A stretch of DNA of 64,000 nt from Hellea sp. (GTDB taxonomy: Bacteria; Pseudomonadota; Alphaproteobacteria; Caulobacterales; Maricaulaceae): assembly GCA_020627655.1 (NCBI GenBank), contig JAHDGM010000008.1, positions 1-64,000 of the forward strand, given 5' to 3'. A program made the translations under genes and the position numbers. Of this stretch, positions 33,364 to 43,823 are shown piece after piece. Position 1 is the first letter of the stretch, and every line of letters begins with the position of its first letter. The notes below the pieces were generated by a model. That model worked only from the letters and a program-made list of their open reading frames with translations. It ran no database searches and was not told the DNA's origin.

Positions 33364-34194
33364 ATGAACACTGCCGAGCTGTCTAAAATTATTGATGCCG
33401 CCTGGGAAGACCGCGCGTCTTTGACCCCGGATAGTCAAGGCGAGCGCCGGGAGGCTATTGAGACAGCGATTATGGCGCTGGATAGCGGAGAGCTTCGTGT
33501 GGCTTCAAAAACCGAAAGTGGCGATTGGCAAGTTCATCAATGGTTGAAAAAAGCTGTGCTTCTGGGCTTTCGTATTCATGCCAATAAAATTATGACGGGC
33601 GGTCCTGCTGCGGGAAATTGGTGGGATAAAGTTCCGTCCAAATTTGAAGGTTGGGGCGAAGCCGAGTTTTCACAAGCGGCTTTTCGCGCGGTTCCCAATG
33701 CGGGCGTCCGCCGCGGCGCTTATATTGCGCCGAACGCCGTCCTTATGCCGTCTTATGTCAATATTGGTGCCTATGTGGATGAAGGTACCATGGTTGATAC
33801 ATGGGCTACGGTTGGCTCTTGCGCCCAGATCGGTAAAAATGTGCATCTTTCCGGCGGTGTGGGTATTGGCGGCGTGCTTGAACCGCTGCAGGCCAATCCG
33901 ACAATTATTGAAGATGACTGCTTTATCGGCGCGCGTTCTGAAGTGGTCGAAGGTGTTATTATTCGTCAGGGCGCAGTTCTGGCTATGGGGACGTTTATTT
34001 CTCAAAGCACCAAAATTTATAACCGAATGACCGGTGAAATTTCTTTTGGCGAAGTGCCGGCATATTCCGTGGTTGTGCCGGGATCACTTCCATCCAAGGA
34101 TGGCTCACATAGTCTTAACTGTGCGGTGATTGTGAAAATCGTCGATGAAAAAACCCGGTCTAAAACCGGGGTGAATGAGCTTTTGCGGGACTAA
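33364..34194 (+). CDS. dapD: 2,3,4,5-tetrahydropyridine-2,6-dicarboxylate N-succinyltransferase
   Basis: Hexapeptide repeats; [47 protein letters not shown]. Confidence 0.96.
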   Translation: MNTAELSKIIDAAWEDRASLTPDSQGERREAIETAIMALDSGELRVASKTESGDWQVHQWLKKAVLLGFRIHANKIMTGGPAAGNWWDKVPSKFEGWGEAEFSQAAFRAVPNAGVRRGAYIAPNAVLMPSYVNIGAYVDEGTMVDTWATVGSCAQIGKNVHLSGGVGIGGVLEPLQANPTIIEDDCFIGARSEVVEGVIIRQGAVLAMGTFISQSTKIYNRMTGEISFGEVPAYSVVVPGSLPSKDGSHSLNCAVIVKIVDEKTRSKTGVNELLRD

Positions 34195-34487
34195 TGAAAG
34201 AGCTGAACACGGATAATTGTCCACTTTGCCAGCGCTTGGTGAAATTAACTTTCCATCATCTTATTCCGAAAAAAGTGCATGGCCGAAACTACTTCAAAAA
34301 GAAGTATAAGCGCCATGATCTGCAAGAGGGCATAAATATCTGCCGCAAATGCCATAACGGTATTCATGACCTGTATGACGAAATGTATCTTGGCAAGGTA
34401 CTCAACACTTTGGAACTTATCCAGGCGGATCCTGCTTTGGCCAAACATTTTGCCTGGGTCGCCAAGCAGCGCATTGCCACAATATGA
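34194..34487 (+). CDS. HNH endonuclease-like small protein
   Basis: CPLC...FHHLIPKKVH...ICRKCHNGIHDLYDE; start overlaps the dapD stop (TAATG). Confidence 0.82.
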   Translation: MKELNTDNCPLCQRLVKLTFHHLIPKKVHGRNYFKKKYKRHDLQEGINICRKCHNGIHDLYDEMYLGKVLNTLELIQADPALAKHFAWVAKQRIATI

Positions 34488-34560
34488 AGCAGGATTGCCT
34501 GTGGACTTGCGCGCCCAAAACCAGTAATTCGACCATAATCTTATCGTCCTTAAAGGAATC

Positions 34561-35520
34561 ATGATGACAAAAGGTTTGGTAACAGTATTTGGCGGCTCCG
34601 GCTTTCTAGGAAAACATGTTGTCCGGGCATTAGTCAAAGATGGTTGGCGCGTACGCGTACCCGTTCGTCGACCTCATACGGCGCAGGATTTACGGGTGAT
34701 CGGGAATGTCGGTCAGGTGCAATTGGTACAGGCTAATATCCGGTTTCAAAATTCTGTTATTCGGGCTGTTGAAGGCTCAGATGCGGTCATTAATCTGGTC
34801 AGTATTTTGTATCAGGAAGGTAAACAAAAATTCAGCAGCGTTCACGAAGGCGGCGCGTTGAATTTGGCCGCCGCCATAAAGCAGGCCGACATTACTAATG
34901 TTGTTCAGGTCTCTGCTATTGGAGCTGATACAAAATCGAAGAGTGCTTATGCGCGAACAAAGGCGAATGCGGAAGACGTCATTCGCGGGGCCGTGCCAAG
35001 TGCGGATATCATACGCCCATCCATCATGTTCGGGCCGGAGGATAGCTTTTTCAACCGGTTTGCGAAGCTGGCGACTATGAGCCCGGCTTTGCCGCTGATT
35101 GGCGGGGATACAAAGTTTCAACCTGTTTATGTGGGTGATGTTGCGGAGGCAATCGCAAAGGTGATCGGTCAGGGCACAACAGGCAGCACTTATGAGCTCG
35201 GCGGTCCGCGGACTTATTCTTTCAAAGAGCTACTGAATTTCACACTGGAGACTATTGATCGCAAACGAATTCTCGCGCCCGTTCCCTGGTTTGCTGCGGG
35301 CATGCTGGGCATGGTCGGTGAAGTTGTGGGCGCTCTACCTTTTGTGAAACCCTTTTTAACCCGTGACCAGGTTGCGAATTTGAAGATTGATAATATCGTC
35401 TCCGATGATGCTAAAAGCTTTCACGATTTGGGTGTTGATCTGGAAACAGTGGAATCCATCGTACCTGCTTATCTTGAGCGCTATCGCCGCTATGGGCAGT
35501 TCCACGAAAAGACCAGTTAA
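34561..35520 (+). CDS. Complex I NDUFA9-like NAD(P)-binding protein
   Basis: VTVFGGSGFLGKHVVRALVKDGWRVRVPVRRP; IIRPSIMFGPEDSFFNRFA. Confidence 0.92.
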   Translation: MMTKGLVTVFGGSGFLGKHVVRALVKDGWRVRVPVRRPHTAQDLRVIGNVGQVQLVQANIRFQNSVIRAVEGSDAVINLVSILYQEGKQKFSSVHEGGALNLAAAIKQADITNVVQVSAIGADTKSKSAYARTKANAEDVIRGAVPSADIIRPSIMFGPEDSFFNRFAKLATMSPALPLIGGDTKFQPVYVGDVAEAIAKVIGQGTTGSTYELGGPRTYSFKELLNFTLETIDRKRILAPVPWFAAGMLGMVGEVVGALPFVKPFLTRDQVANLKIDNIVSDDAKSFHDLGVDLETVESIVPAYLERYRRYGQFHEKTS

Positions 35521-37059
35521 TTGGTATTTGCCGCAGCCGATAATGATAATATTTCGGTTCGGGGCGGCCCGGACTTTCACTTTTATGTGTTGCTTTTGAT
35601 TGGCGGTATTTTTCTTATCCGTCTGGCCGCATTATTTTTATCCCCGTATAATTTACACGGTGACGAAGCTCAATATTGGGCTTGGTCAAAAGAACTCGAT
35701 TGGGGCTTCTTTACCAAACCGCCCGGCATAGCTGCTGTCATTGCAGCGACCACCAGTGTCTTCGGGGACGCGGAATGGGCGGTGCGTATATCTTCGCCTA
35801 TACTCCATAGCCTGACCGCTTATGTGATTTACCGAACGGCGCGGTTTATGTATTCAGGCGCAACCGGGTTTTGGGCGGCGGCTATTTACCTTTTAATGCC
35901 AGCTGTCTGGCTCTCTTCAGGAATTGTGAGCACGGATGTACCGCTGCTTTTATGCTGGGCCTTGGCACTCAATGCCTGGGCGCATTTACGGCGTGCTGCA
36001 AATTGGAAATGGGCGGTGCAATTAGGCCTTGCTCTTGGATTGGGCCTTCTTTGCAAATATGCTATGTTGTTCTTTTTCCCAGCGCTTTTATTAGCTGTTT
36101 TATTTGACGCCCATAGTCGCAAAGCGCTGATCTCCCCAAAGGGTGTGTTGGTCGCGGTTTTAATTGTAGTCTGTATTGCCCCGAATATGATGTGGAACGC
36201 CCAGAATGATTTTGCGACTTTTTCTCATACGGCGGCAAATGCTAATCTGAGTGAAGGCATACCTTTTCATCCACTGGCGCTTTTAGAATTTATAGGCAGC
36301 CAATTTGCCGTGTTTGGGCCGGTCTCACTGCTCCTGCTGGCCCTTGCTATTCGGGCTGCATTTAAAAACCGCTTGAACCCGCCATCGATTATGTTGGCTC
36401 TGTTTGTCTTAAGTCCGCTGCTTATTATTGCCCTGCAATCTCTATTATCTCGGGCCAATGCCAATTGGGCGGTCACCGCTTATATTGCTGCGTCTATTTT
36501 GACAGCTCATTACGCAGTGAAGTTTTGGCCGCGCCTTAAAAAGTGGATGGGATATAATCTGATTTTACAAACTGCTGCCTGTCTCATATTGGTCGGGATT
36601 TATCTGAGCCCGGCCGTCGTTAACGCGCTGGGCCGCGCCAATGATGTCAAGCGTGTACGCGGCTGGCCCGAGACGGTTCAAGCTTTGCAGACCGTCTATA
36701 AAGAGGGGCATGACGGGCAGGCATTTCAGGCGCTTGCCAGTGATAAACGTATTCATCTTTACGATCTGAATTACTACGGAAACCAAGACTATACTCTGGG
36801 TGATAATATGCCGATCTATATGTGGCGTTATAAATCCTACCCGGCTCATCACGCGGATCTTACGCGCGCACTACCTGCCATGAGTGGCCCTGTATTAATG
36901 GTCAATTATGAAGCAGAGGAATATAAAGAAGAGCTAGCCGAGGATTTCGAACGCTTAGTGCCTTTAACCGATTTGGATATTGATCTGGGCGGTGGCAAAA
37001 GGCGACAGTTAAAGCTTTGGGCGGGCTATGGTTACACGCCCACTACGAGCAGGCATTAA
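35521..37059 (+). CDS. Glycosyltransferase family 39 membrane protein
   Basis: LHGDEAQYWAWSKELDWGFFTKPPG; many TM helices; TTG start. Confidence 0.88.
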   Translation: MVFAAADNDNISVRGGPDFHFYVLLLIGGIFLIRLAALFLSPYNLHGDEAQYWAWSKELDWGFFTKPPGIAAVIAATTSVFGDAEWAVRISSPILHSLTAYVIYRTARFMYSGATGFWAAAIYLLMPAVWLSSGIVSTDVPLLLCWALALNAWAHLRRAANWKWAVQLGLALGLGLLCKYAMLFFFPALLLAVLFDAHSRKALISPKGVLVAVLIVVCIAPNMMWNAQNDFATFSHTAANANLSEGIPFHPLALLEFIGSQFAVFGPVSLLLLALAIRAAFKNRLNPPSIMLALFVLSPLLIIALQSLLSRANANWAVTAYIAASILTAHYAVKFWPRLKKWMGYNLILQTAACLILVGIYLSPAVVNALGRANDVKRVRGWPETVQALQTVYKEGHDGQAFQALASDKRIHLYDLNYYGNQDYTLGDNMPIYMWRYKSYPAHHADLTRALPAMSGPVLMVNYEAEEYKEELAEDFERLVPLTDLDIDLGGGKRRQLKLWAGYGYTPTTSRH

Positions 37060-37623
37060 TCAAACATATTGGGACACGCCCATCAATATCATCATTAACC
37101 CCATTGCCGTTATGATGCAGGCTGTCAGGATTGCGGCGCCCCAATCAAATCCTGCTATCTTTTTTGCAAGCCTTATATCGATAAACAGGGTCCCCATATA
37201 AATGGTAAAAGCGGCAATATTGGCGATCATGAACGGGACGATACCGGCCATATAAAGCCCGAAAAAAGCGGCGGCGAGCAGTGCGGAGAAAAACACCGCC
37301 CAATGCCTAACAATAACCCAGGGCCGGAACCTGTCTTGCCGGTCAAAAACCAGGCATAAAATATAGGCCACAAGTAAAAACATCAGCGCGTATAATAGCA
37401 ACACAATGAAGAAGGCCGCCGCCGGAAGGCTGCTGGTTTCTTCCAGGATTTTCGCGCGGTGCATTTGTACGGCCGCGGCGCAGACATAATAAAAGGGCAG
37501 GGATAATAGCAAGGCAATAAAAGATTGTTGCAGGCCTTTGCGGGATAGATCAAAAAATATTTCCCAATCCTCTCGCTTGCCTAAAGCCGCGAGACAGCCG
37601 GATAAAAGTCTCGGCAGGTTCAT
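37060..37623 (-). CDS. Conserved membrane protein, unknown function
   Basis: Several TM helices; overlaps the dapE stop. Confidence 0.7.
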   Translation of the reverse strand: MNLPRLLSGCLAALGKREDWEIFFDLSRKGLQQSFIALLLSLPFYYVCAAAVQMHRAKILEETSSLPAAAFFIVLLLYALMFLLVAYILCLVFDRQDRFRPWVIVRHWAVFFSALLAAAFFGLYMAGIVPFMIANIAAFTIYMGTLFIDIRLAKKIAGFDWGAAILTACIITAMGLMMILMGVSQYV

Positions 37624-38783
37624 GCAAAATACCTTTGTAGAATTTTGGTATAAATATCTGTGAGCGTATGAATGTCCGCCACATCCACTCGCTCATTAAC
37701 TTGATGGATGGTTGCGCCGACCAATCCAAACTCTACGACTGGGGCATAATGGGTTATGTAGCGGGCATCGGATGTGCCGCCAGATGTCGAGAGTTCAGGT
37801 CGCCGGCCCGTGACGTCTTGGACGGCTTGTTGGACTGTATCCGTAAAGCTGCAGGGATCTGTTAAAAATGCTTCGCCTGTCACTCTTAGGTCAGCTAAAA
37901 TTTCGCCATCAAACCCGGCCTGTACTGCCGCGACCTCTTCATGGATCCAGTCTTTGAGGTCATCACCGCAATGTTCCGTGTTAAACCGGATGTTAAATTT
38001 TGCCCGCGCGATTTCTGGGATGACGTTGTGAGCCGGGTTTCCAACATCAATTGACGTAACTTCTAGATTAGACGGTTGGAAAAATTCATTGCCGCTATCT
38101 AAATGCCGTTCCTGCAAATGAGATAAAAGCGTGATAAGTGGCGGGATAGGGTTTTGCGCTCTGTGTGGATAGGCAACATGACCCTGATAGCCTTTAACTT
38201 CGATTATAGCATTTAATGAACCGCGTCGCCCGTTTTTGACCATATCGCCAAGGGCGTCCGGATTGGTTGGCTCTCCGACCAGGCAATGATCAATTTTTTC
38301 GCCGGCATTGGTAATGGCTTTTAAAACTTTGTCAGTACCATTAACCGCGGGACCTTCCTCATCGCCTGTAATCAAAAAACTTATGGATCCGTTTGGGGCC
38401 CAGCCACTCTGGATAAGATTTGTGACGGCGGCTGTGAAAGCCGCGATGGACCCTTTCATATCGGCTGCGCCCCGCCCCCATAAGACATCGTCTTTAATCA
38501 CAGCATCAAATGGGGGATTATCCCATTTTTCCGCATCGCCTACAGGCACTACATCTGTGTGCCCCGCATAGCAGAAATTCGGCGCAGTGATACCGAACCG
38601 GGCGTAGAGATTATCGACCCGGTCATCGCCTTCGCCAAATGGGTATCGCGTGCACTTAAAGCCGAGCGTTTCCAAATGGGTTTGCAACAAGTCCAACGCC
38701 CCCGCATCAATAGGGGTCACAGATGGCCGCTGGATCAACTCTTGGGCAAAACTTACCGGATCATATATGAGATCATTAGACAT
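37620..38783 (-). CDS. dapE: Succinyl-diaminopimelate desuccinylase
   Basis: CYAGHTDVVPVGD; DDVLWGRGAADMKGSIAAF; ITGDEEGPAVNGT; start at MSNDLIYDP. Confidence 0.95.
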   Translation of the reverse strand: MSNDLIYDPVSFAQELIQRPSVTPIDAGALDLLQTHLETLGFKCTRYPFGEGDDRVDNLYARFGITAPNFCYAGHTDVVPVGDAEKWDNPPFDAVIKDDVLWGRGAADMKGSIAAFTAAVTNLIQSGWAPNGSISFLITGDEEGPAVNGTDKVLKAITNAGEKIDHCLVGEPTNPDALGDMVKNGRRGSLNAIIEVKGYQGHVAYPHRAQNPIPPLITLLSHLQERHLDSGNEFFQPSNLEVTSIDVGNPAHNVIPEIARAKFNIRFNTEHCGDDLKDWIHEEVAAVQAGFDGEILADLRVTGEAFLTDPCSFTDTVQQAVQDVTGRRPELSTSGGTSDARYITHYAPVVEFGLVGATIHQVNERVDVADIHTLTDIYTKILQRYFA

Positions 38784-38833
38784 AGGCTGGTTAAAGCGTT
38801 TAAATTCAATGCGCGCAAGATATGGAGAGAGAT

Positions 38834-39298
38834 ATGCCGAAAATAAATCTGGAAGATTTAGACGTTCGTGTCGGTACTGGATATCCAAGCCCATATGATG
38901 AACCGTGCCTGGAGCGTAGGGGGATTGATTTGTCGACTTCGTCAGGGCTGACACAATTCGGAGCCAGGTTAGTGACATTACCTCCCGGTAGTTGGTCATC
39001 TCAGCGCCATTGGCACTCACATGAGGACGAGTTGGTTTATATTATTTCGGGTAACCCGACATTTGTGGATAATGATGGGCCGCAACTCCTATCGCCCGGT
39101 GACGTGACAGCTCACCCCGGCGGGGATGGGAACGGACATCATATGAAAAATGAATCGGATGAAGATGTCACATTTCTGGTTATTGGTACGCGGGCTGCAC
39201 AGTTTGACCATTGCCGCTATCCTGATATTGACTTGGATCTTCCTATGAGCGGAACTGAGAGCCGATTCTTTGTGCGCAAAGATGGCAGCAAGTTTTGA
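38834..39298 (+). CDS. Cupin domain-containing protein
   Basis: QRHWHSHEDELVYIISGNPTFVDNDGPQLLSPGDVTAHPGG. Confidence 0.9.
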   Translation: MPKINLEDLDVRVGTGYPSPYDEPCLERRGIDLSTSSGLTQFGARLVTLPPGSWSSQRHWHSHEDELVYIISGNPTFVDNDGPQLLSPGDVTAHPGGDGNGHHMKNESDEDVTFLVIGTRAAQFDHCRYPDIDLDLPMSGTESRFFVRKDGSKF

Positions 39299-39346
39299 TT
39301 GTTTGTTTCCAGCTATAATCTGTGATATGGTGATTTTGGGACGCGA

Positions 39347-39781
39347 ATGAGTTTGTATAATTTAACATATGTCAGTTCGGCTAGTGGCTGCTACGATAAA
39401 GATATTTATCGTCAAATTGCTAAAGACTCCGCCTGTTTTAACAAAGTGCACAACATTACGGGCCTGTTGTTGGTTTATAATGAAAGTATCATTCAATTTC
39501 TTGAAGGCGCAAAAGCCGACATTGAGGCCCTTTATGGGCGCATAGAAATTGATCAAAGGCACAAATCTCCTTTAGTTATTTCGAGACGGGAAATTAATCA
39601 TCGTGAATTTCCAAACTGGTCCATGGGTTATCAAGAGATAGTTTCTGGGTCAGAGCAAGCTTATTTATTTGAATTAAGCCTGAATTCACTTCAGGCTAAG
39701 ACTCCTGAAAGTATATCCACAGTAACGCAGTCGCTGCTGACAAGTTACAAACGGAGCAGTGGTTTAGAAGTCTTAGCTTAG
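39347..39781 (+). CDS. BLUF domain blue-light photoreceptor protein
   Basis: LTYVSSASG; KVHNITGLLLVYNESIIQFLEGA; FPNWSMGY: conserved Tyr, Asn, Gln and Trp/Met region of BLUF. Confidence 0.92.
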   Translation: MSLYNLTYVSSASGCYDKDIYRQIAKDSACFNKVHNITGLLLVYNESIIQFLEGAKADIEALYGRIEIDQRHKSPLVISRREINHREFPNWSMGYQEIVSGSEQAYLFELSLNSLQAKTPESISTVTQSLLTSYKRSSGLEVLA

Positions 39782-40249
39782 AAGAGCCGCCATTTTATCC
39801 ATCGCTTGATGCCATCCACTTTCGCCGCGGGACCCGGCAGGTACGCCAATATGAACCATTTTCATTTTAGTGCCGCCATTGTCCTCGGATAATTCAACAA
39901 TAATTTCGGTAACTTCCGGATGGCCTTCGGGCATACCCATTTGGGTGGGTGAAATAATATTGCCGTCCGCATCGCTCATGCTTTCTGTGTAAACAAGACG
40001 GTTTGGTTTTTGCACTTCTTTATATTCGCCAATAAACCACATTGTCATGGTTCGATCCGGCATTTTCATTTCCACGCATATTTTACGGATCCCGCCGGCT
40101 TTTACATCCATCTCAGCTACGGGTATTGTCATTCCATTGGGACCGTACCACTGGGCAAATAGCTCAGAACTTGCCCACATGTCCCAGACTCTATCGATTG
40201 AAGCTTCAAAACGACGCTCAATTGTTGTCCATTTATTGTCATCGCTCAT
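39773..40249 (-). CDS. SRPBCC (AHSA1-like) domain protein
   Basis: IERRFEASIDRVWDMWASSELFAQWYGPNGMT. Confidence 0.92.
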   Translation of the reverse strand: MSDDNKWTTIERRFEASIDRVWDMWASSELFAQWYGPNGMTIPVAEMDVKAGGIRKICVEMKMPDRTMTMWFIGEYKEVQKPNRLVYTESMSDADGNIISPTQMGMPEGHPEVTEIIVELSEDNGGTKMKMVHIGVPAGSRGESGWHQAMDKMAALLS

Positions 40250-40580
40250 GTTTTGGCTCCTGTAAGGTGTTTAATATCTGATCCATTTTATCAAAGCGTG
40301 CTTCCCAAATGGGGCGATAATACTCTGTCCAGTTGGCTATATTTTTCAAGGGTTCAGGGTTTAGGGTGCAGGGACGGAATTGGGCTTGCTTGCCTTGGAT
40401 AATAAGTCCTGCACGTTCCAATACTTTGATATGTTTTGATATGGCAGGCAGGCTCATGTCAAAAGGCTCTGCCAATTCCTTTACCGTAGCGGGGCCTGCT
40501 GAAAGTTGAGAGAGAATGGCTCGCCGCGTAGAGTGAGCCAAAGCCGCAAAGGTCAAATCTAGAGTGTTGTGATCTTGCAT
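40239..40580 (-). CDS. ArsR family HTH transcriptional regulator
   Basis: ALAHSTRRAILSQLSAGPATVKELAEPFDMSLPAISKHIKVLERAGLI. Confidence 0.94.
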   Translation of the reverse strand: MQDHNTLDLTFAALAHSTRRAILSQLSAGPATVKELAEPFDMSLPAISKHIKVLERAGLIIQGKQAQFRPCTLNPEPLKNIANWTEYYRPIWEARFDKMDQILNTLQEPKHER

Positions 40581-40695
40581 AATTTTATATTTAACCAATT
40601 AGTTAAATAAAGCAAGAATAATATTTTTGCATTAAAACATCATTATAGTTAACAAAAATTAAGGTTGATTGACTTTGAGTGGTTTCCTGTCACTT

Positions 40696-40712
40696 TGCGT
40701 CAGTCTGACGCA
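40696..40712. promoter_or_regulatory. Perfect 17-bp palindrome upstream of a small membrane protein gene
   Basis: TGCGTCAG-T-CTGACGCA. Confidence 0.5.
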
Positions 40713-40755
40713 GCATAGAAAATGTGCAGACACAAAGACATAGGGGAGAGAAAAT

Positions 40756-41088
40756 ATGTCACTTGCTAGAATTGTATGGGCTGTCAGCGCCTTGGCGGCC
40801 GTAGTTTTATCTTTTGTTAGCAGTAGCGACTTTGCTCATGGCGGTGCTATCCTGGCCCTTTTGGGCTTGCTAAGTGGTTGGTTTTTGGATGCGGAACACA
40901 GGCGGGGTGTTATTATCGCTGCTGCGTTCTTCTTAGTTGGCGGCTCATCTGCGTTGGGAAGTATTCCGGGCATTGGCGGTCATCTGACTGGAATTTTAGG
41001 AGCTTTAGGATCCGTATTTGCGGCAGCATCCGTAATGGCAATCCTTCGCACACTTGCTGAGCGCATTATGAAAGCTAATAACACCTAG
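40756..41088 (+). CDS. Small membrane protein, unknown function
   Basis: 110 aa, Gly/Ala-rich TM segments; followed by a terminator. Confidence 0.7.
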   Translation: MSLARIVWAVSALAAVVLSFVSSSDFAHGGAILALLGLLSGWFLDAEHRRGVIIAAAFFLVGGSSALGSIPGIGGHLTGILGALGSVFAAASVMAILRTLAERIMKANNT

Positions 41089-41110
41089 TTTCAAAGAATC
41101 GGGGGGAGAA

Positions 41111-41137
41111 AACGGTGCTTTTAGCACCGTTTTTTAT
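41111..41137. terminator. Bidirectional Rho-independent terminator
   Basis: AACGGTGC-TTTTA-GCACCGTT then TTTTATT (+) and TTTTCTCC (-). Confidence 0.85.
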
Positions 41138-41140
41138 TGC

Positions 41141-42343
41141 TCAAAATCTATCCCAAGCTATCACATCGCATAGATCACCCACCTGCATTGCAGGTGCATT
41201 TGAGACCTGGACAATAAAGGCATTGGCTTGGGCAAAGGGCGTTAATAACGAGCTGTCCTGTTTGGGAAAGGGGGTGGCCATAAGGCGTGCATCTGAACTG
41301 ACTTCAACCCGGGCCCGGGAAAATAAAGTGCGCGGACCGTTAGCGCGCATGTCTTTAGTAAGAGCAGCTTTTATTGTAGGAAGATCTATGCTTGGGTTCA
41401 GGCTGGTCATAGCCTCGATGAGTGGGCGCAGGAAAATTTGAGCGCAGACAAGTCCAGATGCCGGATTTCCTGGAAGGCCGAGGATGAGCGTATTTTCTAG
41501 CCGTCCAAACCAGGTGGGTTTGCCGGGCTTAACCGCGATTTTAGAAAAAATATTCTGATACCCGTTTTTTGAAAATGCCTCTTTGACCAGATCATACTCT
41601 CCGACGCTGGCCCCGCCGAGAGGCACGATCACATCATATTTGCGGCCCCTATCCACTTTGAAATTCAGGCTTTTATAATTGTCCCGAGCAATCCCCAAAT
41701 ACTCGGCCTCAGCGCCCCATTCCGTCAGCCAGGCGGCCAATGCGGCGGGCGTGCTGGATATGACAGACCCTCGCTTGGCAGGCGCGCCGATTTCTGTCAG
41801 CTCGTCACCATTTGAGAATATGGCTACGCGGGGGCGCCGATAGACCTGTATGGTTTCAATACCGGCTGAAGCCATAACAGAAGTGTGAAGGGCGCCAAGC
41901 TTTATACCACGCTCATAAAGGGCGTCTCCAAAACTGAAGTCAATTCCCGAGCGCCGTATATGCCGGGGGGGATGCTGATCATCGAAGATCGTAATTTTAT
42001 CCTCGTCGCGCTCGACGTCTTCCTGAATGATGACGTGGTCGGCTCCGTCGGGAATAATGCCGCCAGTAAAAATTCGAACGGCCTGACCAGGGCCAACTTC
42101 GCCGCCAAATTCACTACCTGCTGGGGCTTCGCCGATAATTGTAAGCGTGTTGCCTTTACGGGCATCTATGCTGCGGGCAGCATATCCATCCATGGCGGAG
42201 GCGTCAAAAGGCGGCTGCGTGCGCAGTGCGGTGATATCTTCAGCCAGTATTCTGCCCGCGCAGTCCTGCACTTTCACCTTTTCGGAAGGCATAGTGCTCG
42301 CAGCATTTATAATAAAGTCGCGGGCCTCGGATACGGTTATCAT
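41141..42343 (-). CDS. moeA: Molybdopterin molybdotransferase
   Basis: [53 protein letters not shown]. Confidence 0.96.
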   Translation of the reverse strand: MITVSEARDFIINAASTMPSEKVKVQDCAGRILAEDITALRTQPPFDASAMDGYAARSIDARKGNTLTIIGEAPAGSEFGGEVGPGQAVRIFTGGIIPDGADHVIIQEDVERDEDKITIFDDQHPPRHIRRSGIDFSFGDALYERGIKLGALHTSVMASAGIETIQVYRRPRVAIFSNGDELTEIGAPAKRGSVISSTPAALAAWLTEWGAEAEYLGIARDNYKSLNFKVDRGRKYDVIVPLGGASVGEYDLVKEAFSKNGYQNIFSKIAVKPGKPTWFGRLENTLILGLPGNPASGLVCAQIFLRPLIEAMTSLNPSIDLPTIKAALTKDMRANGPRTLFSRARVEVSSDARLMATPFPKQDSSLLTPFAQANAFIVQVSNAPAMQVGDLCDVIAWDRF

Positions 42344-42807
42344 TTTTTGTAGTGGCCTGACTTACCACCCGTTTTTTCCATAAGTTCAATATCCGTGATG
42401 ATCATATCCTTATCCACGGCTTTAAGCATGTCATAAACGGTGAGGCAGCTAACGGACACAGCGGTAAGGGCTTCCATTTCTACGCCGGTTTGGCCTTTGG
42501 TTTTTGCGCGCGCTGTAATGTCGACGCCAATTTCGGAAATTGTCAGTTCCACTTTTACTGAAGTGAGCGGCAATGGATGACATAGAGGAATTAATTCAGA
42601 TGTTTTTTTGGCACCCATAATACCGGCGAGTTCCGCAATTGTCAGAATATCGCCTTTTTTGTTCTCGCCAGATTTCAAATGCGCCAAGGCTGAGGCTGAC
42701 ATGTGAACTGAGCCGCGGGCAATGGCAATGCGTTCAGTCACGGCTTTGCCGCCCACATCCACCATATTCACCCTGCCATCTTTGTCGAAATGTGTCAGCT
42801 CACTCAT
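42340..42807 (-). CDS. moaC: Cyclic pyranopterin monophosphate synthase
   Basis: [59 protein letters not shown]. Confidence 0.97.
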   Translation of the reverse strand: MSELTHFDKDGRVNMVDVGGKAVTERIAIARGSVHMSASALAHLKSGENKKGDILTIAELAGIMGAKKTSELIPLCHPLPLTSVKVELTISEIGVDITARAKTKGQTGVEMEALTAVSVSCLTVYDMLKAVDKDMIITDIELMEKTGGKSGHYKK

Positions 42808-42839
42808 ATCAAATCTCATTCAAATCAGTTTTCATTGAG

Positions 42840-43373
42840 TCATTTCTCATTGAGTCTGGGCATAAGCTCGACCATGTTACACGGCCCGTGACGACTATCG
42901 AGCTGGGCTTTGATCACCTTGTCCCATCCATCTTTGACGGCGCCGTTGGAACCGGGCAGGCAGAATATAAAGGTTGAATTAGCAAGGCCAGCCATGGCGC
43001 GGCTTTGCAGCGTTGAAAGACCAATGCTCTCATAACTGACCATATGAAAAACTACAGAAAAACCATCAATGATTTTTTCAAATAACGGCCGCACGGCTTC
43101 TACCGTTACATCTCTTCCGGTTAGGCCGGTTCCGCCCGTTGACACAACGGCATCAATATTAGGGTTATCAATCCAGCTTTTGACCTTCGCGCGGATGATA
43201 TCTTTATCGTCACGCAACAGGGCGCGGTCTCCGAGATTATGTCCTGCGTCTTTTATGCGGCTGACAAGCAAATCCCCGGAAGTATCATTCTGTGCTGTAC
43301 GCGTATCAGAAACCGTCAATACGGCGATAGAAATAGGTTTAAATTCGCGTGTTTCGTCTATCCTAATTCCCAT
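42840..43373 (-). CDS. moaB: Molybdenum cofactor biosynthesis protein B
   Basis: VLTVSDTRTAQNDTSG; VVSTGGTGLTGRDVTVEA; FCLPGSNGAVKDGWDKV. Confidence 0.96.
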   Translation of the reverse strand: MGIRIDETREFKPISIAVLTVSDTRTAQNDTSGDLLVSRIKDAGHNLGDRALLRDDKDIIRAKVKSWIDNPNIDAVVSTGGTGLTGRDVTVEAVRPLFEKIIDGFSVVFHMVSYESIGLSTLQSRAMAGLANSTFIFCLPGSNGAVKDGWDKVIKAQLDSRHGPCNMVELMPRLNEK

Positions 43374-43376
43374 GTC

Positions 43377-43823
43377 TTAAACCTTATTAGTCCATTGTTT
43401 TTCAGCGGCGTAATCGCTTGCCTTGGGTTCTATCCAGACCCCTTTATCGCCGGAAATTTCTTTCTTCCAGAAGGGAGCTCTGGTTTTCAAAGAATCCATT
43501 AAAAATGTGGCTGCCCGAAAACTGTCCTGTCTATGGGCTGAGCAAACGGCTACAAAAACAATAGGTTCGCCTGGCTTCATTTTGCCATAGCGGTGAATAA
43601 TATGAGTATGGATACCGGGCCAGCGCCTTTGCGCCTGGATCTCTATTTTACCAATTTCGGTTTCGGTATACTCGGCATAATGCTCCAGCTCTAAAGCGGA
43701 GATATCGTTTTGTCCGCGAACATGGCCCGTGAAACTCACTACCGCGCCCATATCAGTACGCCCCTGCATGAAATTGTTCAGCTCGGCGCCCGGGTCGAAA
43801 ATATCTGATTGAACTTTAATCAT
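43377..43823 (-). CDS. moaE: Molybdopterin synthase catalytic subunit
   Basis: GAVVSFTGHVRGQND; IIHRYGKMKPGEPIVFVAVCSAHRQDSF. Confidence 0.95.
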   Translation of the reverse strand: MIKVQSDIFDPGAELNNFMQGRTDMGAVVSFTGHVRGQNDISALELEHYAEYTETEIGKIEIQAQRRWPGIHTHIIHRYGKMKPGEPIVFVAVCSAHRQDSFRAATFLMDSLKTRAPFWKKEISGDKGVWIEPKASDYAAEKQWTNKV

